Assembly (NCBI RefSeq): GCF_030490285.1
Contig: NZ_CP129884.1
Coordinates: 620,001-684,000, forward strand
Length of the DNA: 64,000 nt
Direction: 5' to 3'
Source: Methylomonas montana
Lineage (GTDB): Bacteria > Pseudomonadota > Gammaproteobacteria > Methylococcales > Methylomonadaceae
This document shows, in pieces, positions 9,045 to 20,044 of the stretch. A model generated the notes under the pieces. It made no database searches, was not told the origin of the DNA, and saw only the letters and a list, made by a program, of their open reading frames with translations. Numbering within the stretch: position 1 is the stretch's first letter; the number at the start of each line of letters is the position of its first letter. Position numbers and translations under genes: made by a program.

Positions 9045-10205
9045 GTGAATAAAAACTACCTTTTTACATCTGAATCGGTTTCGGAAGGACATCCGGATAA
9101 AGTTGCCGATCAAATTTCCGACGCTGTTGTCGATGCATTGCTGGCCCAAGACCCACGTTCCAGGGTGGCTTGTGAAACTTTGGTCAAGACCGGTATGGTA
9201 GTGCTGGCTGGCGAAATTACCACCAATGCTTGGGTGGATACCGAGGAACTGGTCAGAAAGGTTGTTTGTGAAATCGGTTACGATCACGGCGACATCGGTT
9301 TCGATGGCAATAGCTGTGCGGTGTTGAATGCCATTGGTAAACAATCGTCCGACATCGCGATGGGTGTAGACGAGTCGGAAGATCACGAACAAGGTGCCGG
9401 TGACCAAGGGTTAATGTTCGGTTATGCCAGCAACGAAACCGATGTATTGATGCCTGCTCCGATTACCTACGCGCATCGTCTGGTAGAAAGACAAGCCCAA
9501 ATTCGCAAAAACAAAACTCTGCCTTGGTTGCGCCCGGATGCGAAAAGCCAGGTGACTTTCCGCTACGAAAACAACAAGCCGGTCGCTATCGACGCCGTGG
9601 TTTTGTCTACTCAGCATTCGCCGGAAGTCGGCGGCAAATTGTTGGAAGAAGCGGTGATGGATGAAATCATTCTGCCGACTTTGCCAAAAGAATGGTTACA
9701 TAAAGATACCAAATATTTCATCAACCCGACCGGTCAGTTCATCATTGGCGGTCCTGTGGGCGACTGCGGCTTGACCGGCCGTAAAATCATCGTCGATACC
9801 TACGGCGGCATGGCGCGTCACGGCGGCGGCGCATTTTCCGGTAAAGATCCGTCAAAAGTCGATAGATCGGCAGCCTATATGGGTCGTTATGTGGCGAAAA
9901 ACATCGTTGCCGCCGGTTTGGCAGAACGTTGCGAAATTCAAGTCTCTTACGCGATTGGCGTTGCCGAACCGACTTCGATCACCATCGAAACCTTTGGTAC
10001 CGGTAAGATCGACGAAGAACGCTTGGTGCGGATCGTGCGCGAACATTTTGATTTGAGACCGAAAGGCTTGATCGCACAATTGGGCTTGTTGAAACCGATT
10101 TATCGTGCGACTGCGGCCTACGGCCATTTCGGTCGTAACGAAGCCAGCTTCAGTTGGGAAAAAACCGACAAGGCCGAAGCCTTGAAAGACGCTGCCGGCG
10201 TTTAA
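9045..10205 (+). CDS. metK: S-adenosylmethionine synthetase
   Basis: 386 residues from a GTG start at 9045, with GCGAGGG about 8 bp upstream. It shows [21 protein letters not shown] at the N-terminus, the [12 protein letters not shown] signature near residue 118, and the phosphate-binding [16 protein letters not shown] loop near residue 260. It makes SAM from methionine and ATP in the cytoplasm. It lies 17 bp upstream of ahcY, so the two genes of the activated methyl cycle are coupled. Confidence 0.98.
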   Translation: MNKNYLFTSESVSEGHPDKVADQISDAVVDALLAQDPRSRVACETLVKTGMVVLAGEITTNAWVDTEELVRKVVCEIGYDHGDIGFDGNSCAVLNAIGKQSSDIAMGVDESEDHEQGAGDQGLMFGYASNETDVLMPAPITYAHRLVERQAQIRKNKTLPWLRPDAKSQVTFRYENNKPVAIDAVVLSTQHSPEVGGKLLEEAVMDEIILPTLPKEWLHKDTKYFINPTGQFIIGGPVGDCGLTGRKIIVDTYGGMARHGGGAFSGKDPSKVDRSAAYMGRYVAKNIVAAGLAERCEIQVSYAIGVAEPTSITIETFGTGKIDEERLVRIVREHFDLRPKGLIAQLGLLKPIYRATAAYGHFGRNEASFSWEKTDKAEALKDAAGV

Positions 10206-10222
10206 TAGAAAAGGAAATTATT

Positions 10223-11515
10223 ATGAGTCAAGCCGATTACAAAGTCGCCGATCTGTCGCTGGCAGAATGGGGCCGTAAGGAAATCAATATCGCCGAAACC
10301 GAAATGCCGGGCCTGATGGCCTTGCGTGCCGAATATGGCGCCCAACAACCGTTGAAAGGCGCACGCATTGCCGGTTGTTTGCACATGACCATCCAAACCG
10401 CGGTGTTGATCGAAACGCTGACCGCGTTGGGTGCCGAAGTGCGCTGGTCATCCTGCAACATCTTTTCTACCCAGGATCACGCGGCGTCCGCGATTGCCGC
10501 TGCCGGTATTCCGGTATTTGCCTGGAAAGGCGAAACCGAGGAAGAAGCGGAATGGTGTATCGAACAGACTATTATTGGTCCCAACGACTGGCGCCCGAAC
10601 ATGATTCTGGACGACGGCGGCGACCTGACCGTGATGATGCATCAGAAATTCCCAGAGCTGATGGCGGATGTCAAAGGTTTGTCCGAAGAAACCACCACCG
10701 GCGTGCTGCGTCTGTACGACATGGTGAAAAAAGGCACTCTGAAAGTGCCGGCTTTCAATGTCAATGATTCGGTGACCAAATCCAAATTTGATAACCTTTA
10801 CGGTTGCCGTGAATCCTTGGTCGACGGTATTAAACGTGCGACCGATGTGATGATCGCCGGTAAAATCGCCGTAGTCTGTGGTTACGGTGATGTTGGTAAA
10901 GGTTGCGCGCAATCGCTGCGCGGTTTGGGCGCGACCGTCTGGATCACCGAAATCGATCCGATCTGTGCCCTGCAAGCGGCGATGGAAGGTTACCGCGTGG
11001 TGACGATGGAAGAAGCGGCGCCGATTGCCAATATCTTCGTCACCGCGACCGGCAATTTTGGCATCATCACTCATGAACATATGAAAGTGATGCGCGATCA
11101 AGCCATTGTCTGCAATATTGGTCACTTCGATGCGGAAATTGAAATCGCGTCCTTGCGTCATTACACCTGGGAGAACATCAAGCCGCAGGTGGATCATGTG
11201 ATTTTCCCGGACGGCAAACGTATCATCGTGTTGGCGGAAGGTCGTTTAGTGAACCTGGGCTGTGCGACGGGTCATCCTAGTTTCGTGATGTCCAATTCTT
11301 TCTGTAACCAAGTGTTGGCGCAAATCGAGCTTTGGAACAATGCTGCTAGTTACGAGAATAGGGTTTACATTCTGCCGAAGCATCTTGACGAGAAAGTCGC
11401 GCGTTCGCATCTGGCGCAGATTGGCGTGAATCTGACACAATTGACTGCGGAACAAGCTGCATATATCAATGTGCCGGTCGAAGGTCCGTACAAACCGGAT
11501 CACTATCGCTACTAA
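10223..11515 (+). CDS. ahcY: adenosylhomocysteinase
   Basis: 430 residues from the ATG at 10223, which has AAGGAAATT just upstream. A longer frame reaching back to 10154 would overlap metK and is not supported. [15 protein letters not shown] and the NAD-binding [18 protein letters not shown] are visible, and the protein ends in the canonical YKPDHYRY, whose Lys and Tyr complete the cofactor site. It hydrolyses SAH to adenosine and homocysteine. No SAH riboswitch fits in the 17-bp gap after metK. Confidence 0.98.
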   Translation: MSQADYKVADLSLAEWGRKEINIAETEMPGLMALRAEYGAQQPLKGARIAGCLHMTIQTAVLIETLTALGAEVRWSSCNIFSTQDHAASAIAAAGIPVFAWKGETEEEAEWCIEQTIIGPNDWRPNMILDDGGDLTVMMHQKFPELMADVKGLSEETTTGVLRLYDMVKKGTLKVPAFNVNDSVTKSKFDNLYGCRESLVDGIKRATDVMIAGKIAVVCGYGDVGKGCAQSLRGLGATVWITEIDPICALQAAMEGYRVVTMEEAAPIANIFVTATGNFGIITHEHMKVMRDQAIVCNIGHFDAEIEIASLRHYTWENIKPQVDHVIFPDGKRIIVLAEGRLVNLGCATGHPSFVMSNSFCNQVLAQIELWNNAASYENRVYILPKHLDEKVARSHLAQIGVNLTQLTAEQAAYINVPVEGPYKPDHYRY

Positions 11516-11534
11516 GCGGTCAACCATCCGAACA

Positions 11535-11556
11535 AAGGGGCGTAAGCCCCTTTTTT
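11535..11556 (+). terminator. Rho-independent terminator after ahcY
   Basis: AAGGGGC/GCCCCTT stem closing a short GTAA loop, followed by six T. It lies 20 bp after the ahcY stop, and bioA begins 10 bp later. Confidence 0.8.
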
Positions 11557-11565
11557 GTGCAAGTT

Positions 11566-12927
11566 ATGAATAATCAAGCTTTTGTGCAACGCGATTTAGC
11601 CGTTCTCTGGCATCCCTGTAGCCAGATGAAGGATTACGATCCCGCCGGCGGCAGTTTGCCGTTGATTCCGATCAAATCCGCTAGCGGCGTTTGGTTGGAG
11701 GATTTCGAAGGCAATCGCTATTTGGATGCGATTAGTTCCTGGTGGGTGAATCTGTTCGGCCATGCTAATCCTATTATCAATCAGGCGCTAAAGGATCAAC
11801 TCGAAACGCTGGAGCATGTGATTCTTGGTGGCTTCACCCACGAAGCGGCCGTCACGCTGGCGGAAAAACTGGTGGAAATCACGCCGCCGGGCCTGGACAA
11901 ATGCTTTTATGCCGACAATGGCTCTTCCGCTATCGAAGTGGCGTTGAAGATGAGTTTTCATTATTGGCGTAACCTCGGTCAATCCCAAAAAACCAAATTC
12001 ATCACCTTGGAAAACAGCTATCACGGCGAAACCTTAGGTGCGCTGGCAGTCGGCAACGTGGCGCTATACAAGGAAACCTACGCGCCATTGCTGATGGATG
12101 TGATCACCGTTCCTAGCCCGGATTGCTTTTACCGCGAGGCCGATGAAAGCTGGGAAGATTATTCGATTCGCCGCTTTGTCGACATGGAGGAGGCGCTGGC
12201 CCGACATGGTGAAGACGTGTGCGCGGTGATCGTCGAGCCGCTGGTGCAGTGTGCGGGCGGCATGCGTATGTATCATCCGGTGTATTTGAGAATGCTGCGT
12301 GAGGCTTGCGACAAATACGGCGTGCATCTGATCGCCGATGAAATCGCCGTGGGTTTTGGCCGTACCGGAACCTTGTTTGCTTGCGAGCAGGCTGGGATTA
12401 GCCCCGATTTTCTCTGTTTGTCCAAAGGCCTGACCGGCGGCTATTTGCCGTTATCGGCGGTATTGACCGCCAATACGATTTATCAAGCATTCTACGATGA
12501 CTACCAAAATCTCACCGCGTTTTTGCATTCGCACAGTTATACCGGCAACGCGTTAGCTTGCCGGGCGGCGCTGACCAGCATCGAAATTTTTCAAACTCAG
12601 GATATATTGGGCCGTAACCGCCAGTTGGCGGCGGTAATGGCTAAAGCGGTCGAACACTTTAATGAACATCCCCATGTTGCCGAAGTGCGGCAAACCGGTA
12701 TGATCGTCGCGATCGAACTGATTAAAAACAAACAAACTCGGGAAGCCTTCCCCTGGCAGCAGCGACGAGGTTTGAGCGTGTATCGATATGCCTTGAGCCG
12801 CGGTGTGTTATTGCGGCCGTTGGGTAATGTCATTTATTTCATGCCACCCTATGTCATCAATGAACAGGAGATACAACTGATGGCCGATGTCGCTTGGCAG
12901 GGCATCCAACTGGCGGTGCAAGACTGA
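11566..12927 (+). CDS. bioA: adenosylmethionine-8-amino-7-oxononanoate aminotransferase
   Basis: 453 residues from the ATG at 11566; a GTG at 11557 would add three residues but lies in the terminator tail. WHPCSQMKDYDP, ISSWWVNLFGHANP and the PLP-lysine motif LCLSKGLTGGYLPLS are typical of BioA. The enzyme uses SAM as amino donor to make DAPA in biotin synthesis. The stop overlaps the rsmE start by one base (TGATG). The other bio genes are not in this window. Confidence 0.95.
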   Translation: MNNQAFVQRDLAVLWHPCSQMKDYDPAGGSLPLIPIKSASGVWLEDFEGNRYLDAISSWWVNLFGHANPIINQALKDQLETLEHVILGGFTHEAAVTLAEKLVEITPPGLDKCFYADNGSSAIEVALKMSFHYWRNLGQSQKTKFITLENSYHGETLGALAVGNVALYKETYAPLLMDVITVPSPDCFYREADESWEDYSIRRFVDMEEALARHGEDVCAVIVEPLVQCAGGMRMYHPVYLRMLREACDKYGVHLIADEIAVGFGRTGTLFACEQAGISPDFLCLSKGLTGGYLPLSAVLTANTIYQAFYDDYQNLTAFLHSHSYTGNALACRAALTSIEIFQTQDILGRNRQLAAVMAKAVEHFNEHPHVAEVRQTGMIVAIELIKNKQTREAFPWQQRRGLSVYRYALSRGVLLRPLGNVIYFMPPYVINEQEIQLMADVAWQGIQLAVQD

Positions 12928-13655
12928 TGCGCGTGTCCCGCTTGTATGTCGCTGTGCCGTTAAATGTCGGCAGCCGCGTTGAATTGGATGACGATGCTGC
13001 CCATTACCTGCGTAGCGTACTGCGTTTAAAGCAAGATCAGACTATCGTATTATTCAATGGCCAAGGCGGCGAATATCTGGGGCGATTTAGTGAAGTCAGC
13101 CGGAAAACGGTACGGGTCGAGATCGAGCGGTTTGTCGATCGCAACGTTGAATCGCCGCTAGGAATCACATTGGGTTTAGGCATTTCGCGCGGCGACCGGA
13201 TGGATTGGGCGGTACAAAAAGCCGTGGAACTGGGGGTCACTCAACTGACGCCGCTGGTCACCGAACGCTGCGTGATCAAGTTCCACGACGATAAGAAGCA
13301 TCAGCGTCTGCAGCATTGGCAACACATCGTCCAGCACGCCGCCGAGCAATCAGGACGCACGCGCTTGCCAGTGCTGAGCGAGATTGCCGATCTGGAGCAC
13401 TGGGTCAGTCTGCAGCGGGATTTAAAGGTTTTTCTCGACCCGTACGCCGAACAAGCCTTGACCGACTTGCAACCCGAACACAACCACGTCACCCTGTTGT
13501 CCGGTCCGGAAGGGGGCTTTAGCGAACAGGAAAGGCAAATCGCCAAAGCCGCTGGATTCGTACCGGTGCGGATGGGCGCTCGCATCTTGCGAACTGAAAC
13601 CGCAGTGTTGTCGGCATTGACTGCGGTACAAACCTTATGGGGGGATTTTAATTGA
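12927..13655 (+). CDS. rsmE: 16S rRNA m3U1498 methyltransferase
   Basis: 242 residues from the ATG overlapping the bioA stop. The N-terminal PUA-like domain carries DDDAAHYLRSVLRLKQDQ. The SPOUT domain carries KAVELGVTQLTPLVTERC, LLSGPEGGFSEQE and RMGARILRTETAVLSAL, which form the SAM-binding trefoil knot. It methylates U1498 of 16S rRNA. A gene starting at TTG 13652 overlaps its 3' end. Confidence 0.95.
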   Translation: MRVSRLYVAVPLNVGSRVELDDDAAHYLRSVLRLKQDQTIVLFNGQGGEYLGRFSEVSRKTVRVEIERFVDRNVESPLGITLGLGISRGDRMDWAVQKAVELGVTQLTPLVTERCVIKFHDDKKHQRLQHWQHIVQHAAEQSGRTRLPVLSEIADLEHWVSLQRDLKVFLDPYAEQALTDLQPEHNHVTLLSGPEGGFSEQERQIAKAAGFVPVRMGARILRTETAVLSALTAVQTLWGDFN

Positions 13656-14575
13656 TACGATTTGCTGTCTACGCACTGGCGCCGCTGGCATTGCTGGTTA
13701 CCCTGGCCGCCGGCGCCAGTCTTTTGGACAACGGTTTATTGCGATTAACCGGGGACATCTTGCCGCTCCACAAACTCATCAGTAAAACCACGCTAGTTTT
13801 GCTGATCCTTAGCGTTTTTCCGCTGAAAAGGCGTTTGCATTTCAGTTGGACTGACTTAGGATTTGCGCCCCGCGCGGTATTTTTTAGGCAAGTATGGCGA
13901 GGCCTGCTGCTGGGTTTGGTGACATTACTGCCGGTGTTGTTAGCCTTGTATCTCTTGGATGTCCATGTTTGGGACAGTACCCGGCATTGGACGGCCGGTA
14001 AAGTTTTAGAAAAAGTAGGATTAGGTTTGTTCTTCGCCATGTTGATCGCGGTGGGTGAAGAATTGTTGTTCAGAGGTATGTTATTGAGCATTTTCCGTCG
14101 GAAAATGCCGCTCGGTATTGCGATAGTGCTGTGCTCGGTATATTTTGCCGCCTTGCATTTTTTAAAGCCGTCGTCGCATATAGCCTACGCCGAATTGGAA
14201 TGGGACAGCGGTTTTCAATTGATGATGGAGGCCTTTGCGAACTGGTTGAATCCTGCGATATTGAGCTCTTTTCTGGCGTTATTGATGGTTGGCGTCTTTT
14301 TAGCCGTGCTGAGGAGCCGGGTACCGCAAAGCCTGGGTTTGTGTATCGGTTGCCATGCCGCTTGGGTTTGGCAGATCAAAATCAGCCGGGATTTATTCAA
14401 CGTCAATTTGCAGGCCGATTTTCTTTATCTGGTTAACACATATTACGATGGCGTAGTCGGGCCATTGGTGACTGTTTGGTTGGCGTCGGCATTGCTGGTT
14501 TATTGGCTGTGGTCCAGATGTCGGTATACGGCATCATGCCGCGGCGGCGAAACTAAAGCAGGGTCGGCGGCTTGA
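13652..14575 (+). CDS. CPBP family intramembrane metalloprotease
   Basis: 307 residues with about eight hydrophobic segments. The CPBP (Abi/CaaX-protease-like) signature is present: EELLFRG near residue 130, a His in FAALHFLK near residue 170, and GCHAAWVW near residue 233. These Glu and His would form the intramembrane active site. The start is a TTG overlapping the rsmE stop by four bases, with GGGGGGA just upstream, so translation is probably coupled. The substrate is unknown. Confidence 0.8.
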   Translation: MIRFAVYALAPLALLVTLAAGASLLDNGLLRLTGDILPLHKLISKTTLVLLILSVFPLKRRLHFSWTDLGFAPRAVFFRQVWRGLLLGLVTLLPVLLALYLLDVHVWDSTRHWTAGKVLEKVGLGLFFAMLIAVGEELLFRGMLLSIFRRKMPLGIAIVLCSVYFAALHFLKPSSHIAYAELEWDSGFQLMMEAFANWLNPAILSSFLALLMVGVFLAVLRSRVPQSLGLCIGCHAAWVWQIKISRDLFNVNLQADFLYLVNTYYDGVVGPLVTVWLASALLVYWLWSRCRYTASCRGGETKAGSAA

Positions 14576-14650
14576 AAAAACCACTGCAAGATACCATGGT
14601 GTTTTGCAGTATTTCCCATCATTTCGAGTGCATTACAAGAGGGCATTATC

Positions 14651-14959
14651 ATGCGCAAAATTAAATTGAATACTCCCGTTCTGCTAGTAACGTTAATGGC
14701 GGCCGGTTGTGCTAGCGAGCCAGCGGCGCCGGTTAAGCCTGCCGCGGATAAAATTTTGTCCGGCGAGCAAATGTTACGCGATAGCCAGGGTATAGCCCAA
14801 TTAGGCAGCCGTTGGCAGGAAGGCAAACAAATGATGGAACGCGGTCAAACGATGCAGCGCGATGGCCAGGCAAAAATCGACGAAGGCCGTAATCTGGTCG
14901 AGGAAGGCCAAAAAATCATGCGTGAGAGTGAAGAGGGCTATAAGAACATTAAACAGTAA
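14651..14959 (+). CDS. small coiled-coil lipoprotein
   Basis: 102 residues. The signal peptide ends in a lipobox, LMAAGC, with Cys20 as the acylated residue. A Pro/Ala linker follows, then a long amphipathic helix rich in Gln/Glu/Arg/Lys and built from imperfect repeats (QGIAQLGSRWQEGKQMMERG, QTMQRDGQAKIDEGRNLVEEG). This looks like an envelope coiled coil. No family is recognised. AAGAGGG lies 5 bp before the ATG. Confidence 0.7.
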   Translation: MRKIKLNTPVLLVTLMAAGCASEPAAPVKPAADKILSGEQMLRDSQGIAQLGSRWQEGKQMMERGQTMQRDGQAKIDEGRNLVEEGQKIMRESEEGYKNIKQ

Positions 14960-15094
14960 TGTCGGTTTGATGACCGGGCGCTTACATTGTCAGCGTACCG
15001 GTTTTCCCTATTAAGCTGGGAAACGAGTTATCTTCCAAGTTTTTAATCGCGGGCTGGCTGAAGAATAGGCAAGGGTACAGCGCTTTGTTTTAAT

Positions 15095-15310
15095 TCATGC
15101 CCTCGTATAGCTTTGAATTTTTGTTTTGCGCGCCAACGATAGCCGTGGCTTGGGTTTTTTGACCCTGGAATGGTAAATTTCCAGACATTCGATTTGAGTA
15201 TTGCTGCAAAAAACGCACAGTTTAGCGTCTCCCAGAACTTCCAATTCATCAGCTGAAATATGATCGCCGCATCGCGAGCAATAGCTGGGCCGAGTTGCTG
15301 ACGGTTCCAT
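15095..15310 (-). CDS. small zinc-finger protein (DksA/TraR-like Cys4)
   Basis: 71 residues from an ATG at 15310 with a strong GAGGGGGAG upstream; a longer frame to 15388 lacks such a site. YCSRCGDHISADELEVLGDAKLCVFCSN shows two CxxC pairs spaced as in the C-terminal finger of DksA/TraR proteins, but the coiled-coil arm of DksA is missing. The tail is very basic. It may contact nucleic acid or RNA polymerase; this is inference from the finger alone. Confidence 0.6.
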   Translation of the reverse strand: MEPSATRPSYCSRCGDHISADELEVLGDAKLCVFCSNTQIECLEIYHSRVKKPKPRLSLARKTKIQSYTRA

Positions 15311-17419
<2,109 letters not shown>

Positions 17420-17421
17420 CC

Positions 17422-17697
17422 ATGAGCTTTCGAGATAAATTGATCGAACATACCCGCCGCGATCTGCGGCGTTTGGACGATAAGACTCGTCGGCCGGCGA
17501 CTTGGGTCGGTATGCTGTTTTACGGCGGCACTCTGGGACTGTTGTTTGTCGTACCTATCGTCGCCGGCGCTTATTTAGGCCGCTGGTTGGATACTTTAGT
17601 CGCCGGTTATTCAGTGCGTTGGACGGTCAGTTTGATTGTTTTGGGCATTGTCATCGGCGGCTATAACGTTTTTCGATTTTTGCAGGAAAAAAACTAA
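17422..17697 (+). CDS. atpQ: N-ATPase AtpQ/AtpI-like membrane subunit
   Basis: 91 residues, 2 bp after atpC. A basic N-terminus (KLIEHTRRDLRRLDDKTRR) is followed by two transmembrane helices, GMLFYGGTLGLLFVVPIVAG and a second ending in GYNVFRFL. This fits AtpQ, the AtpI-like protein of N-ATPases thought to help assemble the c-ring. In the usual order atpR comes next; here a transglycosylase gene follows instead and no atpR-like frame is seen. Confidence 0.75.
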   Translation: MSFRDKLIEHTRRDLRRLDDKTRRPATWVGMLFYGGTLGLLFVVPIVAGAYLGRWLDTLVAGYSVRWTVSLIVLGIVIGGYNVFRFLQEKN

Positions 17698-17834
17698 TTT
17701 TTTTCGGATTTATTCTTCACTGAAATTCGAAATGAGCGCTATTATTTGTTGAAAATACAAGAGGATTATTTCCCGACTCCTCGGCTTAGCGAACTTTACA
17801 TCGATCAACGTTGCACTCCATAACAAGATTAAAA

Positions 17835-18914
17835 ATGAAACGACTCCTGCTGCGTTTACCGCTTCCCTTAATAGCCTTAGTGTTGCTGAATGCCTGTAGT
17901 AGCAGTTCGCCGGTAAAACGAGGGAAAATCGCCTCGGTTAGACCGAATATCGTCCAGCAAAGACCTGCTTATCGACCGCAACCGGCGCCGTATAAACCGG
18001 TATTTTATACGGGGACTTTCCCGAAACCGGCGGAACTGGAGCCTGCCGTCGATTTCTGGCGAAAAACCTATGGCGTTTGGCAACGTTCCGAAGTGGCTTT
18101 TCACGATGATCGTTATCTGGATATCGTCTACGAAGTAATGACCTTGCCGGGCTATGTCGCAGAAGGTTTAACGCCCGAGCAAAAAGAAATGGTGAGCCAA
18201 AGGCGCGACTATTGGAAAGCTCAATTGGCCAGCTTGGAAAGCAAATTGCGCTACGGCGCGGCGTTGAACGTCAACGACAAGCAATTGATCGCTAAACTGG
18301 AAAGCAACGGCAGATCGTTAAATAGTATGTTGCCAGGCGCCAGCGATCGGCTGCGCTCGCAACGCGGCACTCGCGAACGCTTTAAGCGCGGCCTGGAAAT
18401 CAGCGGTCGCTACGATCTGCAATTCAGAAAAACTTTCCGAGACGCCGGTTTGCCGGAAGACTTGGCTTACCTGCCGCATGTGGAATCCTCGTTTCAACCG
18501 GCCGCCAGATCTTCGGCTGGCGCGGTCGGCATGTGGCAGTTTACTAAAGCCGCCGCGAAAACTTTTATGCCCGGTGGAGATAGTATCGATCAACGTTTCG
18601 ATCCGTTCGTTTCCGCTACCGGTGCCGCGCGTTATCTGAGTTACGCTTACGGCAAGCTCGGTGACTGGCCGGCGGCCGTCACCTCTTACAATCACGGCAT
18701 CGGCGGCATGAAGCGCGCCCAAAACCAAGTCGGTAACGATTTCGTGCGTATCGTCGAAGCCTATGACGGCCCGGCGTTTGGCTTCGCGTCCCGCAACTAT
18801 TATGCGCAATTCCTGGCAGCCCGCGAGATCGCGTCGAACCCTGAACAATTTTTCCGGGAAGGTATTCGCTACGAAAGCCCATTGGCACCAGGGCAATACC
18901 TGGCTGTCGAATAA
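17835..18914 (+). CDS. lytic transglycosylase lipoprotein (MltD-like)
   Basis: 359 residues. The signal peptide ends in LLNAC, a lipobox, so it is probably an outer-membrane lipoprotein. The catalytic GH23/SLT domain lies at about 200-340: LPHVESSFQPAARSSAGAVG with the catalytic Glu of HVES, then GMWQFTKAAAKTFM and VTSYNHGIGGM. It cleaves peptidoglycan. It lies within the N-ATPase operon between atpQ and atpB, with 137 bp of its own leader upstream, so it looks like an insertion rather than an ATPase subunit. No LysM repeats are present. Confidence 0.88.
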   Translation: MKRLLLRLPLPLIALVLLNACSSSSPVKRGKIASVRPNIVQQRPAYRPQPAPYKPVFYTGTFPKPAELEPAVDFWRKTYGVWQRSEVAFHDDRYLDIVYEVMTLPGYVAEGLTPEQKEMVSQRRDYWKAQLASLESKLRYGAALNVNDKQLIAKLESNGRSLNSMLPGASDRLRSQRGTRERFKRGLEISGRYDLQFRKTFRDAGLPEDLAYLPHVESSFQPAARSSAGAVGMWQFTKAAAKTFMPGGDSIDQRFDPFVSATGAARYLSYAYGKLGDWPAAVTSYNHGIGGMKRAQNQVGNDFVRIVEAYDGPAFGFASRNYYAQFLAAREIASNPEQFFREGIRYESPLAPGQYLAVE

Positions 18915-19046
18915 GCGAGTCGCACACGCCTTCAGGTCATATATTTAGACGGGTTTCGCAGAAGGTTGGGTGCGGGGAAATCCGAGCGAACCCCTCTTTG
19001 GCTGGCGATGCGGGTGTGCTCTTCCGGTTTGATTGGAGGTATGGAC

Positions 19047-19736
19047 ATGAACAACACTGAATCGGCCGCCGACATCGTTTTTCAGCTTGGCCCATTGGCG
19101 TTTAGCAACACGGTAGTTACCACTTGGGGCGTGATGCTGGTTTTTTTGTTATTAAGTTTGCTGCTAGGTTTGAGTCGCCCGCCGTCCCGGCTACAAAATT
19201 TGCTCGAAGCGGTGGTGGTGGCGATCGAAGGGGCGATAGCCGAAGTATTGCCGGCGGCTTCGGTGCGCCGGGTCTTACCCTTTGTGGCGACTTTGTGGCT
19301 GTTTGTGCTGGTAGCCAATCTGGTAGGATTGATTCCAGAATTGCACGCGCCGACCCGCGACTTGTCGGCGACCGCTGCATTGGCGGTGCTGGTGTTCGGC
19401 TCCACCCACTGGTTTGGGATACGCGACCGTGGCTGGCGCCAACATTTTCACCATTACGCTGAACCCAGCGTCATCCTGCTGCCGTTTCATATCATCAGCG
19501 AGTTTACCCGCACGCTGGCCTTGGCTATCCGCTTGTTCGGCAACATCATGAGTCTGGAAATGGCGGCCTTACTGGTATTGTTGATCGCCGGGTTCCTGGT
19601 GCCAGTGCCGTTATTGATGTTGCACGTCATCGAAGCTGTGGTGCAAGCTTACATCTTCGGCATGTTGGCCTTGATTTACATCGCTGGGGCGCTGGAACCG
19701 ACAGAATCCGAAACATCCGCAATTCCCGAGGAATAG
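19047..19736 (+). CDS. atpB: N-type ATPase Fo subunit a
   Basis: 229 residues from the second ATG at 19047, which has GGAGG at a 7-nt spacing; the ATG at 19041 is too close to that site. Several transmembrane helices are present. The essential Arg is R162 in [10 protein letters not shown], preceded by ISEFTRTLA. It forms the stator half-channels beside the c-ring. It is followed by atpE after 2 bp. The operon is broken upstream by the transglycosylase gene. Confidence 0.93.
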   Translation: MNNTESAADIVFQLGPLAFSNTVVTTWGVMLVFLLLSLLLGLSRPPSRLQNLLEAVVVAIEGAIAEVLPAASVRRVLPFVATLWLFVLVANLVGLIPELHAPTRDLSATAALAVLVFGSTHWFGIRDRGWRQHFHHYAEPSVILLPFHIISEFTRTLALAIRLFGNIMSLEMAALLVLLIAGFLVPVPLLMLHVIEAVVQAYIFGMLALIYIAGALEPTESETSAIPEE

Positions 19737-19738
19737 CC

Positions 19739-20005
19739 ATGAACGACATCCATTTATTCAGCATGATATCCACCGGCGTGGCCGGACTGGTCATCGCCCT
19801 CGGTACCATGCTGCCCGCTCTGGCAATGGGGAAGGCCATAGCCGCCGCGCTGGAAGCCCTGGCTCGCCAGCCGGAAGCCGAGAAAACCATCACCCGTACC
19901 TTGTTCATCGGCTTGGCGATGATAGAGTCCTTGGCGATTTATTGTTTGGTGGTGGCGTTGATCGTGTTGTTTAGAAATCCGTTGCTTGAGTATTTTCTAA
20001 AGTAA
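19739..20005 (+). CDS. atpE: N-type ATPase Fo subunit c
   Basis: 88 residues, a two-helix hairpin with the polar loop ARQPEA. The ion-carrying Glu is E63 in [18 protein letters not shown]. By alignment on the RQPEA loop, the inner-helix position that is Gln in Na+-binding Ilyobacter c subunits is Met30 here, and the residue two after E63 is Leu65 instead of Thr. E63, Ser64 and Tyr68 are kept. Coupling to protons is therefore more likely than to sodium, but this is inference. Confidence 0.93.
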   Translation: MNDIHLFSMISTGVAGLVIALGTMLPALAMGKAIAAALEALARQPEAEKTITRTLFIGLAMIESLAIYCLVVALIVLFRNPLLEYFLK

Positions 20006-20044
20006 CTCAATATCCGTGACCTTTTTTATCAAAGATCGATATGC

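Noticed and set aside
10206..10222. SAM or SAH riboswitch before ahcY
   Set aside because: The gap to metK is only 17 bp, and the leader before metK holds a tRNA and its terminator.
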